From Anastrepha obliqua (taxonomy: Eukaryota > Arthropoda > Insecta > Diptera > Tephritidae), in assembly GCF_027943255.1 (NCBI RefSeq), contig NC_072893.1, forward strand, positions 43,050,001-43,114,000: 64,000 nt of DNA, written 5' to 3'. Position 1 is the stretch's first letter. Every line of letters starts with the position of its first letter. The notes under the pieces were generated by a model. It ran no database searches and was not told the DNA's origin. It was given only the letters and a program-made list of their open reading frames with translations. The translations under genes were made by a program, and so were the position numbers. Shown here one piece after another: positions 59,119-64,000 of this stretch.

Positions 59119-59835
59119 GGGGGGCCTCTTATCAGTGGCTTCAAAAAAAGGTATTTTTTTTCATTTTTTTTTTCGAGGCGAAAAAAGTGACACACAGAAA
59201 TAATCTTTTGCATTTATTTCAAAGAATGATTGAAGAGTAATAAACAATTTTTAACATAAATAAAAAAACAAAATGGTGGACATATGAGGGATCTCGCACA
59301 GCTTCTCGTTGCGCGCTAGTAAAACGGCGTGTAAGATTGCTGCCGTAGTTTTCACTTGAAACACAAAAGAAAAATATAGTCTTATTCAGAGGCTTTCCCG
59401 CATATATTAGACTACCCTTGTATAAAAATATGAAAAAACAACACACAATTAATTATTGAAAAAAAGTGCTTTTTTCGCTATTTTTTTCAAAAAAGGTGTT
59501 AAATAGCATTAAAAAATGCATTTTTTTTTATCTTGTTAGTTAATTAGTTGCGCATTTTAATAATCTTTATATAGATTATCGGTTTGAAATGATAACTTTA
59601 GTCTTTTTTTTTTAATCCTACACGCCAATTTCCAAAAACATGGTTTTTAGAAAACGTGTTTCAAAGTTTTCAGAAGGTAGACAGATACTCATACGCGGGA
59701 CGGTACAGAGGCCTGTAACTCCGACATCACTTTGAATTCCGCTATAGAATTTTGACGGCATATTCACCTATAATGTATCTATCGATTGCAGTAAAAAAAA
59801 TCGATTTTTTGAAGCCGACTGATAAGAGGCTCCCC
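59119..59835. mobile_element. PIF/Harbinger-like MITE (717 bp)
   Basis: The ends GGGGGGCCTCTTATCAGTGG and (reverse complement at right) GGGGAGCCTCTTATCAGTCG are inverted repeats of about 30 bp, running on into 'gcttcaaaaaa'. They are flanked by TTA at 59116-59118 and 59836-59838, the TWA target preferred by PIF/Harbinger. No transposase was recognised. A short minus frame (ENYGSNLTRRFTSAQREAVR) is unexplained. Confidence 0.7.
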
Positions 59836-60088
59836 TTAAATGAAATTTTCCTATGCTAGTTTATGTGTGGTCCAATTTTAAACAGAGTTTAAGCCTGCAA
59901 AATTGCGCATTCAAAGTAAGTTTAACTAGAAAGCATATTTGAAAAACTGCTCCTAGATAAAAGTGCTCTGAATTTGATTTTATTGGAAATTAAACCTAAT
60001 TTTAGTGCTCAAGCTTAGTTGTAGTAAATTTTTAATCCAACTGCAAAGTTGGGCGTCTAAATTCAATTTACTTGGATAATAGTGTTAT

Positions 60089-61676
60089 AAAGGGTGATCA
60101 ATTTAGAGGTATCGGACTTTAAATTGAAATGGAACAAAGCAAATTCAAATGGATGGGGCAATCTTTATTATTTTTGTGTAGAACCATTCGTAGTCCAGGA
60201 GCTAGAGGTCATTTTGGCCTCATCATTTCATGCTGACTGATTTTAATACTGAAGGCAGACGCCATCCAATGTATGACGAAACCATTCGTCAGCTGGTCCA
60301 GTAGCGGTGGGTACGTGCGTGGGATGCTGCGAAACGTGTCGAAAGAAATGTTTAACAATTCATTTAATACCGGCTGAAAATTTTTATTGTGTATTGTTAA
60401 CATTTAGTAGAATAAAAAAAACATAGTCAGCTGCGCCGTAGAGGGGGAAAAATACGTCAGCTGAACGCATTCTTGCTTCGGCTGACGGTCTTCCCACCGC
60501 TATAAACGCGGTTATATTTTCATGTGTCCAAAATTATGTAAAAAAATTTCAAGCGGCACAAAGTAGTTTTACTTTAAAATTTTTTTTACAAGTTCACCTG
60601 TTTAGCTGGCGTGTTCTCCTCCCTCTACCGCGTAGGTGACTTTTTGTTTTTATTCTACTAATTTTCAACTACATGAAACAAAATTCAGCCGGTATAAAAT
60701 GAGTTGGTAGAAATTTTTTTTTGACACGTTTCGTACCGCCCCCAAAATCACACCCACCGCGGATACGCCAGCTAAAGTTCACTTTCGTTATTCATGAAAG
60801 CTAAGTCACAAGTATAGTCAAGAATTTAACGGTATAAAAACGCAGTCCAAAAGCGACGCCTGGCTCCCGGACTATCGTGACATTTATTTTTTAAAGATAA
60901 CCTCTTTTAAACATTGGCCGCAACTGCGCCATAATTCGGTCATCCGTAAACAACCAATCTTGATTGAATCGCTGGAGCGCTTTGGTCGGTATCGCGTGAA
61001 TAACTTTACTAATGTTGGCTTCCAGTCAAAGCGGGTTTGTCACAATCGAAGCTGGTTTATCCACAGAGCATTTAGACTTTACATACCCCCGCAAATAATA
61101 GTCCAAAGGGGTGATATCATACAATCTTGGTGGCCAAGACGAGCGATACATTTTTCACCGAAACGATGCCGCAGTAAATCTATTGCTTCACGGGCTGTAT
61201 GGCAAGTAGCGCCGGCGCCATCTTGTGGGAAGACCCAAATGTTATGCAGATCATGGACTTCAATTTCCGTTCATTCGGCATCAAAAAGTCGTATAACATG
61301 GCGCGATAGCGTTCACCATTCACTGTTACATAGACCTCAGCCTCGGCTTTGAAGAAATATGGGTCCATGATTCTTCCAGCCCATAGGCCGCACCAAACAG
61401 TTGTTTTCAATAGCTGTTTCTGAATGGCTTCGTGTTGCTCTTCGGCCCAAATAAGGCAATTTCGCTTATGAGTCTCATCGCCATAAGTTAACTTGAGCGC
61501 GCGAGGAACACTTTTCACAGAGCGTCGCGTCGATTTTCGTAATCCACTTTTACGATTTGTAAACGTTACGCCTCTTTGCATGATGAAATGTCAATGAATA
61601 CTGAAAAAAATTATGTATTTAGTTTGACAGTAGTTACGCGTAATGGATAAGGTACCTCCAACCGGATCACTCTTTA
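60089..61676 (-). mobile_element. Decayed DD41D-type element carrying another insertion
   Basis: The left end 'aaagggtgatcaatttagag' and the right end (reversed 'taaagagtgatccggttgg') are inverted; boundaries are approximate. The minus strand retains the N-terminus near 61580, DETHKRNCLIWAEEQHEA, TTVWCGLWAGRIMDPYFFKA and EVYVTVNGERYRAML (61180-61581), then C-terminal pieces at 60900-61140. Stops and shifts are frequent. Interrupted at 60191-60874 by a foldback element. Confidence 0.75.
60191..60874. mobile_element. 684-bp foldback-type element with long inverted repeats
   Basis: The ends TAGTCCAGGAGC... and ...GCTCCCGGACTA are inverted and flanked by a 3-bp TCG duplication (60188-60190, 60875-60877). 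The two halves are inverted copies over roughly 300 bp: 'gaaacgtgtcgaaagaaatg' at 60331 pairs with the stretch at about 60715-60740, 'taccggctgaaaatttt' with 'aaattcagccggta', and 'tagtagaataaaaa' with 'tttttattctacta'. No frame. The related element at 41329-42109 shows the empty site, confirming the boundaries. Confidence 0.8.
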
Positions 61677-62239
61677 CTTGCACCGGGTAAACTGGCTGTT
61701 AAAGTTATTCCCAAATACTTCTCTAAGCCCTTCAAACTTTACAGAATTTCACGAACATCTTGAGCATAAAAATAATCTAGCATACATATCTATATCTTCT
61801 ATATAGTCACTTAAATATAAATATAATTATAAAACTAAAGTAAAAAATATAAATAACTAGTTTTTAGCGAATTTTGTGACAATTTCTCTTTAAAAATTAT
61901 GATGAGTCTTTTATTTAAGCAAATTTTTGTATATACATATGCATATTAGGCTGGATCGATTCCCTTACAATAGTTAGCAACACCAAACACTGTTTGAAAT
62001 TTAATATATATGAAAAATATCTCGACAAAAAACAAAACAAATTTTTTCTGATCACCCTAAAAACCACCCGAATGAATTTTTTGTTATCTCTCCCGGACAT
62101 TTCTATGGTAAAGGGATCTACGATTGCACCATTAGCTTCGAAGATGTTATTCATATTTCATTTAACACCTAGGTAAACTTATTTAACCAGAGGAGGAAAT
62201 AAAACTAAATAAAATTGAACAAATATTAGTTTGGAGAAA
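61677..62239. other. No recognisable gene
   Basis: AT-rich; nothing supported. Confidence 0.45.
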
Positions 62240-62284
62240 AAGAAAAAAAGAAAGAAAAGTAAAGAAAGAGAATTAGTTTTACGT

Positions 62285-62600
62285 AAATTTTTTCCTAAAT
62301 GGCTTAAAACTGTTTTTTGGCCGATTTTTAGCTGCTGGGCAATACTACGACTACTAACATGCCAGTCAGCTTTGATTATTTCTGTGACTTTATCGGCATT
62401 TCGATATTATCGACATTTTCTTCAACATCAAAATGCCTGAACGGAATGGACAAAACCAAAATTGCACACAATTAGCTCACAGCTGTTACAATATCGGCAC
62501 CATAAACACCATTCACAATTTTCTGCCCGGCTTGCATTTTTGCCTTTATCAAAGAAAAACTGTAAAATGTATCGAAGTTTCTCTTTGTTGACTTCCATTT
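62285..62600 (-). pseudogene. Mellifera-type mariner N-terminal fragment
   Basis: The minus strand starts MEVNKEKLRYILQFFFDKGK, continues with shifts, and ends DKVTEIIKADWHVSSRSIAQ then QLKIGQKTVLSHLGKN. This is the helix-turn-helix part of a mariner transposase of the mellifera kind. The catalytic domain is absent. Confidence 0.65.
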
Positions 62601-62823
62601 CTAGACCCTGTAACTAACAACTGAAAGGAACAAACAAGAAACAACAAGCCTAAACTTTAAATTGTTTGATCGAAGGATTTTTCTTTTGCACCAAACTAAT
62701 ATTTACTTTTAAATTTATTGAGAAAGTCGGGCTCAGAGAATTACTTTGAATCCATGAAGCGAGCACAATAGATTTTTCAGTTCGTAATTCCCCCACACGA
62801 ATAATAATACTAATAATAAAATT

Positions 62824-63104
62824 CAAACCGCCGTAGCCGAATGGGTAGGTGCGAATCTCCAAACCAACAAACACCAAAATGAAGAAAAAGTTGTTTCTAA
62901 TAGCAGTCGCCCCTCGGCAGACAATAGCAAAACTCCCAGGGTATTTCTGCCTTGAAAAAGCTCATCATAAAAAACAATTCGCCGTTCGGAGTCGGCTTAC
63001 AGCTGTAGGTCTCTGAATTTGTGAAACAACATCAAAATGCACGCCACAAATCGGAGGTGGAGCTCGGCCAAACACCCAAAAAAGGTGAAAGCGCCAATTA
63101 TAAA
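62824..63104 (+). mobile_element. SINE copy, nearly complete
   Basis: 'ccgccgtagccgaatgggta' (A box 10 of 11 to consensus), a short deletion through box B (only 'gcgaatctcc' remains), then the full body to 'gctcggccaaacacccaaaa'. Confidence 0.8.
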
Positions 63105-63471
63105 GGGTTTTTCAATAAGGGCGGGTAGATGTTGAAATGGAATAAAATGGCGTTTGCTGTGTGGCACGTAGCGCCGTCCTGCTGGAACCACATGTCGTCT
63201 AGGTCCATATGGTTCAATATGGGCTTAAGAAATTGGAAGGGCCACCACGTCTACCGAAAAATGGGGGCAATGCGCGCAACGTTTGCGTTAATGAACACTC
63301 ATTTTGATAATAAAGTTTTATCAATTGAACGGACTGTTCAATCGTATAACTTTCCATGATGATTTGGCATAAACAACTGAATAATAAACAAAAGATTTGA
63401 CAGATGTCACCGAAACAAAATGGCTGCCATAGGGCGCCAAAATCGACCCGCGCCAATTGAAAACCCCTTTA
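63105..63471 (-). mobile_element. Deleted Tc1/mariner element
   Basis: The ends 'aaagggtttttcaataaggg' and, reversed at right, 'aaaggggttttcaattggcg'. The minus strand has the N-terminus MESYTIEQSVQLIKLYYQNE (from 63354), then a deletion, then the second catalytic block DMWFQQDGATCHTAN in another frame near 63170-63200. Related to the elements at 6684 and 8999. Confidence 0.72.
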
Positions 63472-63911
63472 AATATTCACTCGTTGAGCCTTATATTCAG
63501 AGTTTTAAAGCCCTAAGTATTTTTTCAAAATTTTACATCGAGGGAACAGTTAAGAAGTCATTAAAATTCGTGTACAAAAATTGCTCAATTAAGTTTGTAA
63601 ATAAACAAATTATAATTTCATTTATAAGTTTAACGCTTTGAAAGCCAACGGGCTTTTTTGGTAAAATCTCCAAAAAAAAAATTAATTTAGATTTTATTTA
63701 ATAGGATTTTTAAGAATATAAATATTTTTATTTATTTCGATGCATTTTCGCGCAAAATAAAGAGATAAAAGTAGTCATATACATAGTGTCAGTCACCGAT
63801 GACTGACGAAGCTGAACTAATGAAATATAATGTAATAAAAAAAACATAAATGCTAATAATAATAAAAGTATGATAAATTATAAATAATATACAATAATAA
63901 AATATAAATAT
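63472..63911. other. No recognisable gene
   Basis: AT-rich; an AATA-rich simple run near 63840-63910. Confidence 0.45.
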
Positions 63912-63912
63912 T

Positions 63913-64000
63913 GGGTTGGCAACTAAGTAATTGCTGATTTCACTCATATATGGCTTCAGTTGAATTTTTAGCTTTGCAGACGTAGTACAAATGTAAAACA
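63913..64000 (+). mobile_element. Start of a mariner element running off the window
   Basis: 'ttgggttggcaactaagtaa' preceded by TA is the terminal repeat typical of mellifera-like mariners. Only 88 bases are visible. Confidence 0.45.

Noticed and set aside
1..64000. CRISPR array, phage or bacterial operon
   Set aside because: No regularly spaced repeats, no ribosome binding sites, and clear spliced genes.

Overview
The window looks like part of a higher-fly (cyclorrhaphan) genome. It is AT-rich, split into exons by GT-AG introns, and crowded with Tc1/mariner elements, non-LTR retrotransposon remnants and a tRNA-derived SINE. A tephritid fruit fly is plausible from the style of the repeats, but the sequence alone does not fix the species. 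No bacterial, CRISPR, tRNA or rRNA gene was seen.

Host genes are few and lie in the right half. (1) A plus-strand SLC16 / monocarboxylate-transporter-like gene runs from 29542 to 58259 in eight exons and joins in frame to 603 residues. (2) A complete minus-strand fatty acyl-CoA reductase gene (10 exons, 503 residues, 46860-54488) is nested inside the transporter's 13-kb intron 5. (3) The terminal exon of an unidentified minus-strand gene (58875-58984) lies tail-to-tail with the transporter. (4) A weak two-exon candidate of unknown function sits at 20345-20917. The transporter should move small carboxylates across the plasma membrane. The reductase should make fatty alcohols at the ER or peroxisome. 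They share a locus, but nothing in the sequence shows a shared pathway.

Layout. 1-29 kb is intergenic and is mostly a graveyard of mobile DNA. It holds an apparently intact 1.28-kb mariner at 3544-4823, a decayed full-length mariner (5029-6293), a DD37D maT-type element split by a second element with TA target duplications (8214-9644), a 1.8-kb non-coding element with Tc1-type ends (11861-13652), DD41D elements (6684-7273, 18433-19378), non-LTR fragments, SINE copies, and two minisatellite regions (22.1-22.8 kb and 25.6-26.1 kb). 29.5-44.2 kb holds transporter exons 1-5, with intron 1 filled by a jockey-like retroelement, mariner remnants and an RNase H remnant. 44.2-57.4 kb is intron 5, holding the reductase gene, more retroelement tails, SINEs and a tandem satellite at 55.4-56.8 kb. 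57.4-58.3 kb holds the last three transporter exons. 58.9-64 kb holds the convergent terminal exon, a PIF/Harbinger-like MITE (59119-59835), a DD41D element carrying a foldback element (60089-61676), mariner fragments and a SINE.

I found no clearly new biological system. The most informative structures are the nested insertions that can be resolved to the base, the repeat-filled non-coding Tc1-type element, the foldback element, and the nested reductase gene flanked on both sides by copies of the same satellite motif in opposite orientation.
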